Source of the DNA: Neurospora tetraspora
Taxonomy: Eukaryota > Ascomycota > Sordariomycetes > Sordariales > Sordariaceae
NCBI RefSeq assembly: GCF_033439725.1
Contig: NW_026944389.1
Coordinates: 2,852,001-2,916,000 of the forward strand
DNA: 64,000 nt
Direction: 5' to 3'
The notes beneath the pieces are model-generated. The model was given only the letters and a program-made list of their open reading frames with translations. It had not been told where the DNA came from and did not search any database. Within the stretch, counting starts at the first letter, position 1. Each line of letters begins with the position of its first letter. The translations under genes and the position numbers were made by a program. Below, in pieces: positions 46,789 through 57,250 of this stretch.

Positions 46789-47968
46789 ATGGAGGAATCG
46801 TCCGAGATCACCATCACCGCCTCGAGTTCTGATGTGGCAAGTAACTACTTCGTCGATTCAGAGATCGATGCCTTCTTCACCAAGACTTCTGCAAGCCGTG
46901 AAGCTTGCAATGGCAAAGCAAGAGAGCTTGTCGGGGATGGAGATGTCGTCCCAGTCGACGTCCAGGGCGTGTGCAGCTACACCGTCTACGCAGGACCCGA
47001 ACTGGAATACGTCGTCCAGTTCCGCCTCGAATCTCTGGCGCTCAAGGCCGAAATAAGCTCTCTAGCGACTGATATTTACGGATCACTCGTGCCGAAGGTG
47101 TCCTTCGAAGGCAAGCTAGGGGAAGAAGGAGATGGGAAAAAGGAACCACTTTACGTCTACTTAATGACCCGAATGCGTGGAATGACTCATTTGGATTTCA
47201 TATCGGCTCATGGCTTTCCGGAAAACTCCCCCGACAATTTCCTCTGGCGAAAGAACCTGATGGGAGACGTCGCGCAGTAGGTCTCAACCGTCGAAGTCAA
47301 TCTAGCCGTGATGCTAACTCAATGCTTGCAGCTTCATGGCTCTATCTTGGAACGCTCCTCAGCCCGTCAGTCCGGAGTACCGCAGTAGGTTACGAGACGC
47401 CTACGTTGGCGACCTGCAACTCTTGAACAATTCACTCCCTTCTCGATTCGGACCAATTATCCAGGCCTGCATTGACGCAATAGACGACATCCTATCTCTT
47501 CCCATGGTCCTCCTCCATCGAGACTTTGGCGCCTGCAACATCATAGTGGACGAAGCAACCTGTCACCTTGTCGGCGTCATTGACTGGGCGGAAGCTGAAG
47601 TGTGTCCATTCGGGCTCAACCTGCATTCACTTGGGTTTCTGACCGGGAAGCTTCATCTGCGCAACGGGTGGACGCGGTACGAAGATTACCACGTTTTACA
47701 GGACACCTTCTGGGAGAGATTCAAAGAGGAGGTCGGCGGCTTATCTGATGATCAGCTCCGGACGATCAAACTCGCAGGGGCTTTGGGTCTGCTTCTTTCG
47801 TCCGGATTCACCAGCCGTCTTGCCAATAAGCCAAAGCCGGTGCCTATCGGCGATGATGAGCATGGTCGTTACAATATGATGTCCTTGGATGGATTTCTTA
47901 TCAATCCGCTAACAAAGTTCGACTTTTACAGTGACATTACAACGTGGAGGCCAGGAGACTATGGTTGA
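46789..47968 (+). CDS. Aminoglycoside phosphotransferase (APH)-family kinase, two exons
   Basis: Exon 1 is 46789-47276 and exon 2 is 47332-47968. The 55-base intron has donor GTAGGT, a CTAAC branch and TTGCAG acceptor. Splicing reads through the apparent stop at 47280 and joins ...GDVAH to FMALSWNAPQ, a segment well conserved in fungal APH proteins. The product is about 374 aa. The Brenner motif HRDFGACNIIVD starts at H225 with D227 and N232, and the metal-binding D247 lies in GVIDWAEA. The family is kinase-like (PF01636); fungal members have unknown small-molecule substrates. An upstream in-frame ATG at 46663 would add a hydrophobic stretch, but 46789 has the better context (cgccATGG) and follows a CT-rich leader, so I prefer it. 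Confidence 0.85.
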
Positions 47969-48172
47969 GATAAGCAGCAGTCATGCAATGTTGCCCATCA
48001 CGACTTGTTGAACAACCGACAATGTTTTGACCGACTATTTGGGCATTTCCCAGACCACTTCCCTTTCTTTTCCCCCGTCCCTGTCTAGTCCAACGTCTCA
48101 GCCACATCCCTTGGCCTTTCCTATCATACTACGGAGGGGGGAGAGCGACATTATCTACTTGAACCCCGCCTG
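47969..48172. other. Short convergent intergenic region
   Basis: About 200 bases between the 3' end of the APH gene (plus) and the 3' end of the PNP_UDP gene (minus). Nothing beyond 3' UTR sequence is seen. Confidence 0.5.
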
Positions 48173-49372
48173 CTAGTACTTGGGCCACTGCGGTAGGGCA
48201 GACGGATGCCCATAAAACGGCGTATTATATTGGTTGCCGGCGGTGTTGTTGTTCGTTTGAACCCCTCCGCCCATGTTGAAGTTCATAAACCCGGCTCCCG
48301 AGTTGTGAAACTGATCTCGTCCCACATACCACCCATCTCCCCCCGTCCCATTCCTCTCATCGGGAAGAGATGACTCTGTCGACGATCCTCCACCCGCCGG
48401 GAGCAGCAACAAAAGCTCCTTTGCGTATGCCGCCGCCGTTGCTGCCGCATAGCCCTGCCACTTCTTATTCTTGTGCGAGTCCGCGTAGTCGCAAACTCCC
48501 CGGATCACCAGACCCTGGTAGTCGCTCATCACGCCGGCAGCTTCCATCTCGAGACAGATGATGTTGTGTCTCGCGTGGAGTTCATTCCTATTGGCGCTCG
48601 ACCTGACAACTGCATTTGCCGAACCGACGTTGCCATAGTGGATATGGGGTTGGTCACTCTTCCGCTCGGCTCTTTTGCCCCGACCCTTCCGCAGCTTTGC
48701 TCGCGTCGCGTCACAAAGGCCTTGACAGAATCTCCCCCTGTCCGGATGAGGGTAGTTGTCCTCAAAGAGATAATCATATTCGGCCCCAGGATCCTCATAA
48801 GCCTGCCGCGACCGCTCATTCAAGCCTCTGCGCAACTCATACAGGTACTGCGGGATCTTACTTCCCGCTACCTGCATATGCACGCTTCGCAGATTATTCA
48901 CCGCAGTGAGCAGAGCAGCAGACGGGTGAAGCGTGTGCTCTTTGACAGTCAATTCTTTCTGGCCCTCCCACGCACCGAACTCATAATGCGTCACACCTCC
49001 TCTTCCATGCTGGGGAACGCCGACGACGACATCGCCCAAGACGATCTGCTCCTGCAGATCTGGACCGTAGCAGGGCATCCCGCCTGCGATGCCGACCACC
49101 AGAACATGTTTGATGTTGGGAAACGAGCGGCGCATGTTGGCAAGAGCCGTGGCGGCTGGTTCGATACCCATGCGCGGGCACACAACCATCACGACGAAGT
49201 GCGAGCCTATACGTCCTACGTGGTAGAGAACGTCGTCGTCGGGAACTTCCATTGTTGTGGGGTCCTCTAGCATTCCGACCGCAGCGGTGAGTTCCAAGGG
49301 CAAGGGGGCGATCCAGCCGACTGTGTACCGAGAAGTGTCGTGTGAGGGATCCATGTGGGCAAATGTTGACAT
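48173..49372 (-). CDS. PNP_UDP phosphorylase-superfamily protein with C-terminal amyloid-like motif (candidate effector)
   Basis: A 399-aa single exon. Start at 49372; an alternative in-frame ATG at 49354 is possible. The nucleoside-phosphorylase-like domain begins with YTVGWIAPLPLELTAA, has VLVVGIAGGMP and HYGNVGSANAVVRSS in the middle, and ends with CLEMEAAGVM and VIRGVCDYADSHKNKKWQGY. This is the fungal PNP_UDP type normally fused to the N-terminus of NLRs. Here the domain is alone and is followed by a linker and a Gly/Asn/Gln-rich tail at residues 355-388 (FHNSGAGF ... QTNNNTAGNQYN). That tail aligns without gaps to residues 7-40 of the divergent NLR (20/34 identical). The gene is divergently arranged with that NLR, separated by about 0.9 kb. 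I infer an effector recruited by motif-motif templating. The enzymatic or cell-death role is not shown by sequence. Confidence 0.88.
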   Translation of the reverse strand: MSTFAHMDPSHDTSRYTVGWIAPLPLELTAAVGMLEDPTTMEVPDDDVLYHVGRIGSHFVVMVVCPRMGIEPAATALANMRRSFPNIKHVLVVGIAGGMPCYGPDLQEQIVLGDVVVGVPQHGRGGVTHYEFGAWEGQKELTVKEHTLHPSAALLTAVNNLRSVHMQVAGSKIPQYLYELRRGLNERSRQAYEDPGAEYDYLFEDNYPHPDRGRFCQGLCDATRAKLRKGRGKRAERKSDQPHIHYGNVGSANAVVRSSANRNELHARHNIICLEMEAAGVMSDYQGLVIRGVCDYADSHKNKKWQGYAAATAAAYAKELLLLLPAGGGSSTESSLPDERNGTGGDGWYVGRDQFHNSGAGFMNFNMGGGVQTNNNTAGNQYNTPFYGHPSALPQWPKY

Positions 49373-50274
49373 CGAACGTGATTATCCAAAACGAAGAACA
49401 ACACTGTCTCAGCTTGCAAAGATACACCAAGGACCAGAGAAGGTGCTTTTGATTTTAACGTCTACTCGGGGTGGTAGAGGCAAGACCCAAGGTGGACAGA
49501 GGTAGGCTAAGGCCCAGCTCTGGCACCCTTTGCTCCAAGAGTGAGCATTGTGGCTCGGCGTCGTCGGATTGGTGGCCTCACATACCTCCACCCACCATGA
49601 TGGGAAATATGGAGGGCATACAGACTAGACAATTCCCTCTTGGCCAGATGACTTGTCAAGCCCTAGTGCTTTATCATCGGTGCGCAGTCGGTCTATTGAA
49701 GCTTCTAATTGGCCGTACATGCTCAGGACCTCTTTACAGTCTAGGTGAGTGGCGTCTTATTTGCAGTTATGGGTGCAGGCATCACATTCAGCTCGCCCCG
49801 AACGAAAGGATATCTTCACACTACCAATGGCACATGCGATTGGTGGCCGGTATTCACTAGGTTGAAAATATGGGCAGGTAGTGTCCATTGGGCATCTATG
49901 TATACACCTTCGGAAGGCATCAGCAGCTGATGCCGCAAATGTGCACATTTCGGTGGCACATCAGCCACGTCACACAGCTTTGTGGCCACCTTCGGTTGGG
50001 GATGAGTTCTCTGAGATACAAACCGGGAGTTTGGGGACAAAAACTACTTCTCCCTCTTCTCATTTTAAATCAACGACTTTCTTAGCCGGCCCACATGACA
50101 ACTTTGGTGTTTTGGCGGGCCAACCAACTGCACATTATTCATCTCTTCATTCCGTTCTATCAACTCTTGCTTTCTCCCTGGGTCTTTTCTACAATACGAG
50201 CAATTACATCTCGTCCCCCGCGTTCGATCTCGTAACCAAGCGTCAGATACGTCCCGAAGCTCAATCGCCGCGAA
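49373..50274. promoter_or_regulatory. Shared upstream region of the divergent PNP_UDP / NLR pair
   Basis: About 900 bases separate the two start codons and no gene lies between them. Open frames here on both strands are chance. The head-to-head arrangement suggests co-regulation. I could not identify a clear TATA box or specific binding site for either gene. Confidence 0.5.
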
Positions 50275-52960
50275 ATGACAAGATCCTGGTCTTTCTACAA
50301 TTCTGGTTCGGGTTTCTCCACTGCCAATACCGGCCCAGGGAGTCAGCATAACAACAACGCCGCCGGGCCGCAATACAACTACAACTACTATGGATGTAGG
50401 TTTCCACCACGGGTGATGACGGTACGGGCCTGTGCTAACATCCAATAGCTCCTCCCTCTGGAACTGACCAAGAACGTGAGCGCCTCAAATGTGAGAAGCA
50501 AGGTCAGTATACTGATTCCTCACCACGTCTCCATCAAGACTGACGAGGACAGAATGTTTACGATCCCTCAGCTTCTCTAATATTGACGCTCGCCGTCAAG
50601 ATATTGCTCTGGTCCATCCCAACACGGGTGACTGGATCTTTGAAACCACAGTATTTCGACAATGGCGCGACCGCACCGATTTATCACGACACAATGGAGT
50701 GCTCTGGATAAAGGCCATCCCGGCACCGGAAAGTCGACGCTGATGAAGCATATCTGGAGACACTGTCAGCGGGCGCTCCAGGGCCGTACAGTTGCGACCT
50801 ACTTCTTCCACGCTCGAGGCGAGTCGTTGGAAAAGACACCTCTCGGCATGCTACGCTCCCTGGTATGCCAACTTGTCGACAATGAGGAGCCGACATGTCA
50901 GCGCTTACTTCCCCTTTTCCGTCAGAAGAACCGACTCCACCAGAAATGGGAGTGGCGAGAGTCTGAACTGAAGGGCTTCCTCCTTTCCGAGATGCATGGT
51001 TCGGCAAAGGCCGCCACTCGTCATTCTTATCGATGCCTTGGACGAATGCAGTGACTCGCAGGTCCGGGACGTTGTGAAATTCCTCGAACAACTGAGTATC
51101 ACCTGCCTTCGTTCTGAGGCCAACGTTTGCATTTGTCTATCGAGTCGCCATTATCCACACATTACCATGGCAAAATATCAGGAGTTTGTGGTAGAAAACA
51201 GGAACGGGCATGACACGGATATTGCCACATACGTCCACGACAATCTGACGAAGTCGAACCCAGATATTGAGAAGGAGGTTCTCAACAAGGCATCCGGTAT
51301 CTTTATGTGGGTTGTGCTCGTCGTCGCCATGCTGAACAAAGCATATGACGAGGGCAAGATCGAAGCGATGGAGCAGAAGTTGCGCGAGGTGCCCAAGGAC
51401 CTTGACGAGCTGTTTTTGACGATCCTGAGCGAGGAAAATCCGGATAAGCATGAGACGATCTTAATGCTGCAATGGGTTCTGTTCGCAGTACGACCGCTAA
51501 CGCCGGAAGAGCTGTACTATGCCACACTGGCTGGCACCGGTGTCACAAATCTAGGACCTTGGGATCAGTCACAGCTAACAGCTGACAACATCCAGCGGCG
51601 CATAACCTACTCGTCGAAAGGCCTCATCGAGGTTCCCAAAGCCAAAGGTACGGTTCAGTTTATCCACGAATCTGTCAAAGATTTCCTCCTACGAAATCAA
51701 CGACTTCAGAGTCTGGACCCGGCGCTTGAGTCGAATCCCATTGGTCAATCCCATGATCGTTTGAAAAATTGCTGTGTGTCATTCACCCAAATCCACGCTT
51801 CAATGCTGAATGATCGTTTGAGGAATAAAATCTCGATGGATCGAGATCATCTTGATTCTCAGTACCCCTTTTTGGAGTACGCATCTTTGTATTGGCTCGA
51901 TCACGCTGAGGCAGCAGAGGCGAGAAATGTCTCACAGACAGAATTCTTGAGGGGGATAAAAGAAGACCATGGCGTGGAGCGACTTTCGTTGGCTCATACA
52001 TGGTTCTGCTACGATAAAGCCTTACCATGGGAGAAATGTGGAGAGTACGCCGACCTGTTATTCGCTTCCGTAATTCATTCATACAACAGTATTGCGAAGA
52101 TTCTTCTCGAGCATCGCGCCGACATTAGCCCACAGGGCTGGGATTACGGCCCTGCCTTACAGGCGTCTGCAATAAAGGGCTCCACGGAGATGTCGAGGCT
52201 TCTTATCGAGTACGGCGCCGATCCTAATGGCTGGCACGGAGGGTATACCCCGCTCCAGGATGCTACACGCTACGGATATAAAGAGAGTGTTAGACTTCTT
52301 CTCGAACACGGCGCCGATGTTAACGCGATAAGTCCAGATGGTACCGCGCTATGCCTGGCCTTGCATCGTGATTCCTTCGAACGATGTACTGTATCTGAAA
52401 TCAAGGATCTAATCAAACTTCTGGTCGAACACGGCGCCGATGTTAACGTGAGCTATGGAGAATACGCCAGTAACGCACTCCACGATGCTGCACTCGACGG
52501 AGATGAAGAGATTGTTAGACTTCTTCTCGAGCACGGCGCCGATGTCAATGCAAGAGGAGGTCGGTACGATACCGCGTTACAGGCTGCTGCGTGTGCGGCT
52601 AATATGCCTCTACACTATTCCAGAGGCGGAGATCCTAAATGGACAGATATAACAAAGATGCTTCTCGATAACGGCGCCGATGTCAACGCGCAAGGCGGGG
52701 AATACGGTACCGCGTTACAGGCTGCTGCGTCTTATCCATACTACAACTACCCTATCGGAGACGGAGGTACTGAAATGAGAATTATCGCACAAATGCTTCT
52801 GGATCATGGCGCCGATGTTAACGCGCAAGGCGGTAAATACGGTACCGCCTTGCAAGCGGCTATATCAACAGGCCAAAAGGATATAGAAATCCTTCTTCGC
52901 GCGTATGGCGCTACTGTGCAGCAGTCTCCGCAGGGGAGAACTGTTTGGGAGGAGGTCTGA
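50275..52960 (+). pseudogene. NACHT-ankyrin NLR with N-terminal amyloid-like motif; two compensating frameshifts
   Basis: Exon 1 (50275-50395) encodes the motif-bearing N-terminus (WSFYNSGSGFS ... QHNNNAAGPQYN). The introns are 50396-50448 (GTAGGT...CTAAC...TAG) and 50503-50552 (GTCAGT...CTGAC...CAG), and splicing gives SPPSGTDQERERLKCEKQ-ECLRSLSF. The conserved pre-NACHT block RRQDIALVHPNTGDWIFET leads to GVLWIK. Then the frame shifts by -1 at about 50711-50713, and the P-loop GHPGTGKST continues in another frame until about 50995. There a +1 shift restores the first frame for the Walker B-type LVILIDALDEC. About eight ankyrin repeats (residues from about 52080 on, AD.NA.GG-type) run to the TGA at 52958. 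Fungal NLRs of this plan sense non-self and activate a cell-death effector. As sequenced, the product would stop near 50741 unless the shifts are errors. Confidence 0.82.
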
Positions 52961-53059
52961 GGACGTACGAGGTGTTCGAGAGCCAGTTTCTATCCCTTGC
53001 ACAAGTCTGGAAGAGAGAAAGGAGGAAGGGGAAGTGTACAATCCGATGTATTTTGGTCT

Positions 53060-53401
53060 TTATAATTGTGTTTGCAGGTTTCTTAAGGTTTCCGATGAAG
53101 TTTGGGCTACCAATGATCCAATGTGGAAGCAATGGGTTACTTTAGGGGCGGAAGAAGACACGGCCGAATTCGCATTACTGAAGAGGAGACCTTTGGGATG
53201 GATGTTTTGGGGTTCCTTTGCTGGAGGAAAAAAAGGGCCGACCTTCATTTGGGAAAAGGAATTTGGAGGAGTCACTTCCCACAAGTACATCTTCTTTATT
53301 CTCCCAATGGTTGCCTCTTTTTGCAGAGAGGAGCAGCTTTCCGCTTTTCAGCAAGACAATGCTCCATCTCACTGTCATGATACCTACATAGCAAGGACTT
53401 G
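53060..53401 (+). pseudogene. Truncated Tc1/mariner-type transposase fragment
   Basis: The frame reads a DDE_3-type catalytic region: KVSDEVWATND (first Asp), WMFWGSFAGGKKGP, and AFQQDNAPSH (second Asp). It then stops at TGA 53401. The third acidic residue (usually in a PDLNPIE-like motif) is missing, as are the N-terminal DNA-binding domains. No terminal inverted repeats were found nearby. It lies about 100 bases beyond the NLR stop codon. Confidence 0.75.
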
Positions 53402-54331
53402 AGAAAGACGTATTATTGCACGAAGGGAAGAAGATCAGAAGAGAGCAGCGAAAACTCTGCTCTCGGCCTATGTACAAAGTGTGCCAGTGGGTCGCTACTG
53501 AGTCAATGGAGAAGTGCTTGCTTGGCGCTTGGACCGATGCCATGGCAAGTTGTGAAAGTTCGTGCACCTCGATGCCATGACAAGTTGTGAAGGCTTCGCC
53601 GGAGTGTCGCCCACACTGCTGTGCAGTGCATCTGAGGTGATGACCTTCCTACTGTATCCAACGGGCAGCAACCGTCAATACCATCGGGTTAATGCAACGG
53701 TGATACTAAAAGGCGGGTTTGCAGGGCTCGTAAAAGGCAGATTGTGCAGGCTGGGCGCTCGGAGCCGGCCGGTGTGGGGCCGGTGCGGGGCCGGGGGGAG
53801 GGCCGGGGATCATTTCAAATGCCGGGTAGAACCGTAGCCGTAGTCGGACAATCGCCACCTACAAGCAACCAGGTGAAGCCGAGAATCCGAGTGGTCGGCC
53901 GAAGTCGGGAATACTATAGTATTGCTGACTCTGCCGGTATGCCAAGTGCAGTTGCTTTCCGGAGATGCCATGCCAGGCCGTAGCTCCCAGCTCTCAGCGT
54001 TTTTGGGCCTCATCCACAGCTCGGGTACTTCCGGAGCACTGGGGTTATGTCTAGACGGGCATATACCAGCGAAGGAAATGTGAAACAGGCTCTGAACATT
54101 CCGAAGCAGCCCGGCCCCTCGGTGGCGATAGGTATTCACTCTATGGCCACGACCCACTGAGTATGTGTCATGATTGTTGAGCGCGGCAACACAGGCATAC
54201 TTCCCTAAGCGAGGGATAGAATTGCGCGAGGTATCAGACCACCACGACGTCATCTACCGGTAGAGCCGATGGATGATATCTAACTCGTGTTCTTTATTTG
54301 CAGCCGTGTATCGAATGAGGGCAGCACCAGG
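53402..54331. other. Intergenic; local duplication and G-rich tract
   Basis: No gene seen. A 25-base phrase (gatgccatgacaagttgtg) occurs twice at about 53540 and 53568. A G-rich stretch with four or more G-runs lies at about 53770-53814 (ggggccggtgcggggccgg). The 3' part is the distal promoter of the cyanide hydratase gene. Confidence 0.5.
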
Positions 54332-54338
54332 TATATAA
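54332..54338 (+). promoter_or_regulatory. TATA box of the cyanide hydratase gene
   Basis: TATATAA in the context ccaggtatataaggcgg, about 110 bases before the ATG at 54446, a normal distance for a fungal core promoter. Confidence 0.65.
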
Positions 54339-54445
54339 GGCGGCGCATTTCCGCAAGAGGTTCAATCATCATCGGTCACACACCCTCAGGTCTTCACTCA
54401 CTAACATCCATCTCGCCAATACAACTCCTCCGTCAATCCTCCAAC

Positions 54446-55767
54446 ATGGTCCTTACCAAGTACAAGGCCGCAGCGGTATGTCAAAGAAAGAATGCCTCAG
54501 TCGACTATCTATCTGACGCCAAAATAGGTCACCTCTGAGCCGTGCTGGTTCGATCTCGAGGGAGGCGTTCGAAAGACGATCGACTTCATTAACGAAGCGG
54601 GTCAGGCCGGCTGTAAGCTCGTTGCCTTTCCCGAAGTATGGATCCCGGGCTATCCATACTGGATGTGGAAGGTCAACTACCAGCAGTCGTTGCCTATGCT
54701 GAAGAAATACCGCGAGAATTCGATGGCCGTCGACTCGGACGAGTTTCGGCGCATTAGAAGGGCTGCTAGGGACAACCAAATGTATGTATCCGGTCACCGG
54801 CCCCAACCTCGATGATGATCCGTCATGAAGCTCACACAACACTTTCACCTGGGCAGTTATGTGTCGGTCGGCTTCTCGGAAATCGACCACGCCACACTTT
54901 ACCTGTCGCAAGCTCTCATCGATCCCACTGGCGAGGTCATCAACCTCCGTCGCAAGATCAAGCCCACCCATGTCGAGAAGCTCGTCTACGGAGACGGCGC
55001 GGGCGACACGTTCCTCTCGGTCACGCCGACCGAGCTGGGCCGGCTCGGTCAGCTCAACTGCTGGGAGAACATGAACCCGTTCCTCAAGGCGCTCAACGTC
55101 TCGATGGGCGAGCAGATCCACATCGCCGCGTGGCCTGTCTATCCCGGCAAGGAAACGCTACAGTACCCCGACCCGGCGACCAACGTGGCCGACCCGGCGT
55201 CCGATCTCGTGACGCCTGCCTATGCGATCGAGACGGGGACGTGGACGCTGGCACCCTTCCAGCGGCTGAGCAAAGAGGGCCTGAAGAAAAACACGCCCGA
55301 GGGTGTCGAGCCCGAGACGGACCCGTCGACGTATAACGGCCATGCGCGCATCTACAAGCCGGACGGGACTCTTGTCGTCAAGCCGGACAAGGACTTTGAC
55401 GGATTGTTGTTTGTCGATGTACGTTTGTGGCACACTTTATTCTATTGGGATGTTTGCCTATCTGAAGCAAAGAAACACTAACAAGAGGATGCTTCCCAAT
55501 TCACTACAGATTGACCTCAACGAATGCCACTTGACGAAAGTGCTGGCCGACTTTGCTGGACACTATATGCGGCCGGATCTGATTCGTCTTCTAGTTGACA
55601 CCCGCCGTAAGGAGCTTGTCACCGAGGCAGACCCCAATGGAGGCATTGCGGAATACTCGACGCGGGAGCGCTTGGGGTTGAACACGCCGCTCGAAAACGA
55701 CAAGGACGGGAAGAAGCGAGGACTATCGGGCGTCGCGGGACTTAAGCACGGCTTGGATCAGGCCTGA
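54446..55767 (+). CDS. cht: Cyanide hydratase (nitrilase superfamily), four exons
   Basis: Exons are 54446-54475, 54528-54781, 54857-55418 and 55510-55767. The introns (52, 75 and 91 bases) all have GTATGT/GTACGT donors and AG acceptors. The spliced length is 1104 bases, 367 aa, the usual size. The enzyme converts cyanide to formamide (EC 4.2.1.66), which protects fungi from cyanogenic plants. The nitrilase triad is visible: E46 in [13 protein letters not shown]128 in [11 protein letters not shown] and C163 in [11 protein letters not shown]. Close similarity to fungal cyanide hydratases extends over the whole length ([62 protein letters not shown]), so hydratase is favoured over generic nitrilase. 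The start context is ccaacATGG. The gene looks intact and sits between TE-derived regions. Confidence 0.93.
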
Positions 55768-56299
55768 AGAAAAGACTGTGCTCGGGTCGCTCATCTTTGA
55801 ATATTTGGCTAGACTTGTTCTCTAATCTCCTCTCCATTTTTCTATATTATATAATGTGGCACGTGGTACTCACATGCCCTACTGCAGACCGCTCTCTTAG
55901 TGCCGCCTACACTTTTGCCAGCCAGTTTCGGTCCTCAGAACCTCCACTAATTCGATAGAGGGATATATGTACGGAGAAAACTATTTACTAAAGCTAACTA
56001 TACCTTCTAAAAGCTAACCACACTTCCCAAAAGCCAACTACACTTTCTAGTTAGATGTACTAAATATATAGAGTAGAGTAGGTATTAGGGGTAAATAGCA
56101 AGGGTAAGTACCTTGTGTAGTGTATGCCTAGCCCACTCAGCTGGGCTGGCGTAAGGAACGGTACACTCGATGGCGAAGGCAATGAAAACGGTTCTAGAAA
56201 CGGCGGCGGGGTTTTTGGCTGAATCATCCAAACCCCTGTCAAAAACTACTCCCATAGATAATCTTCCGATATGTCGGCTTGTCTATGGGAGCGGGAAGG
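55768..56299. other. Intergenic; short 20-base tandem triplet
   Basis: 3' region of the cyanide hydratase gene. Three imperfect 20-base units (aaaagctaaccacacttccc type) lie at about 55990-56050. Nothing else is recognised. Confidence 0.55.
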
Positions 56300-56622
56300 G
56301 CAGGAAACGGGTCTTTTAATCACGTGGTAGGGTCAAAAAACTGAACCACCAGCTCCCATATCCATATCGTTCGGACGGAGGCAAGACGGTAAGTGGGGAG
56401 GCGGCGCGAAAAAGATGAATATAATTGGGCGGATTACGAGAAAAGTTGACCGTCCTGACACTGCCGCTAGATCTTTTACACGGGTAACAACAAGATTGCA
56501 CTCGGTCAGAAGACCATTCTTGATTGGTTCCTAGTACTCCTCGGCTCAGTTATGTGTATGCAGTTAGTCGCCGAGTTTGATAAGAGCGTGGTAAGGGAAT
56601 CTCTCGCTCTTGTCTTGTTGGA
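56300..56622 (-). repeat. Repeat family X, copy 2, proximal part
   Basis: Reverse complement of about 6930-7265: the shared segment includes cacgtggtagggtcaaaaaactgaac and the block around gtgtcaggacggtcaac. The alignment ends after cttgtcttgttgga at 56622. The remainder of the same repeat copy resumes at 59776. Confidence 0.8.
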
Positions 56623-57250
56623 CGCTTAGGAGTTTGCTGATTTTACTGTCCTATTTAATTCTAAAAGGAAGAGATCTACATGCAACAGCATGTGCTTCAA
56701 AACGGTTGTTGACAGCATGCAGGTTCCACTCAGATTTGCAGCCCTACCCGCGTTACGCGTCCATAAATGGTGCAAGCTACCAGGCCGCTGCTGGTACACT
56801 ATTGCCAACCCTGTAGACGCCCTGAAGCCTCCGGGTCTATGAATGCCCAGCCTCAAAAAAGAAATGTCGTTTGGGTAATTGGCGTGTAATTGGGAGGAAG
56901 CTGCCAGCTATCTCGCGCCTAACAAAGTGACAACACAGAGCCCTATGCTCCTTCATAACCTCGAGGAAACACAGTGTTCTAGTTTCTTTTCGTTGTTTTG
57001 TCCTAGATGGCAGGAGAGAGGAATTCCCGGCACTTTTATAAACCCAAAAGGGCACACGGAACCAAGCCGCCAGGCGGTCTGAGTACGAAGTGCGGTTTCG
57101 TTATCTCAGTAGCTCAGACCCTCTGGCTTCATTCAGTGCCGGTACTTTGATGTAGCTTTCTTTTTCGGACCTACTACGTGGAAGTTTTGGGCCAATCAAA
57201 GAGCACCTCCACCTCACTCGCCAAAATGGCAACAACATGCAGTAGGGTCC
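56623..57250. other. No gene seen
   Basis: Left part of a 3.1-kb segment that splits repeat X copy 2. No domain is recognisable. Confidence 0.5.

Noticed and set aside
48473-49270. 265-codon plus-strand open frame opposite the PNP_UDP gene
   Set aside because: Antisense shadow of a strongly conserved domain on the minus strand.
49881-50351. 156-codon plus-strand open frame upstream of and overlapping NLR exon 1
   Set aside because: It is in a different frame from the motif-encoding exon at 50275, has no domain, and fits chance openness in GC-balanced promoter DNA.
53737-53983. Gly/Arg-rich open frames downstream of the transposase fragment
   Set aside because: They arise from the GC-rich G-run tract; no conserved domain and overlapping frames on both strands.
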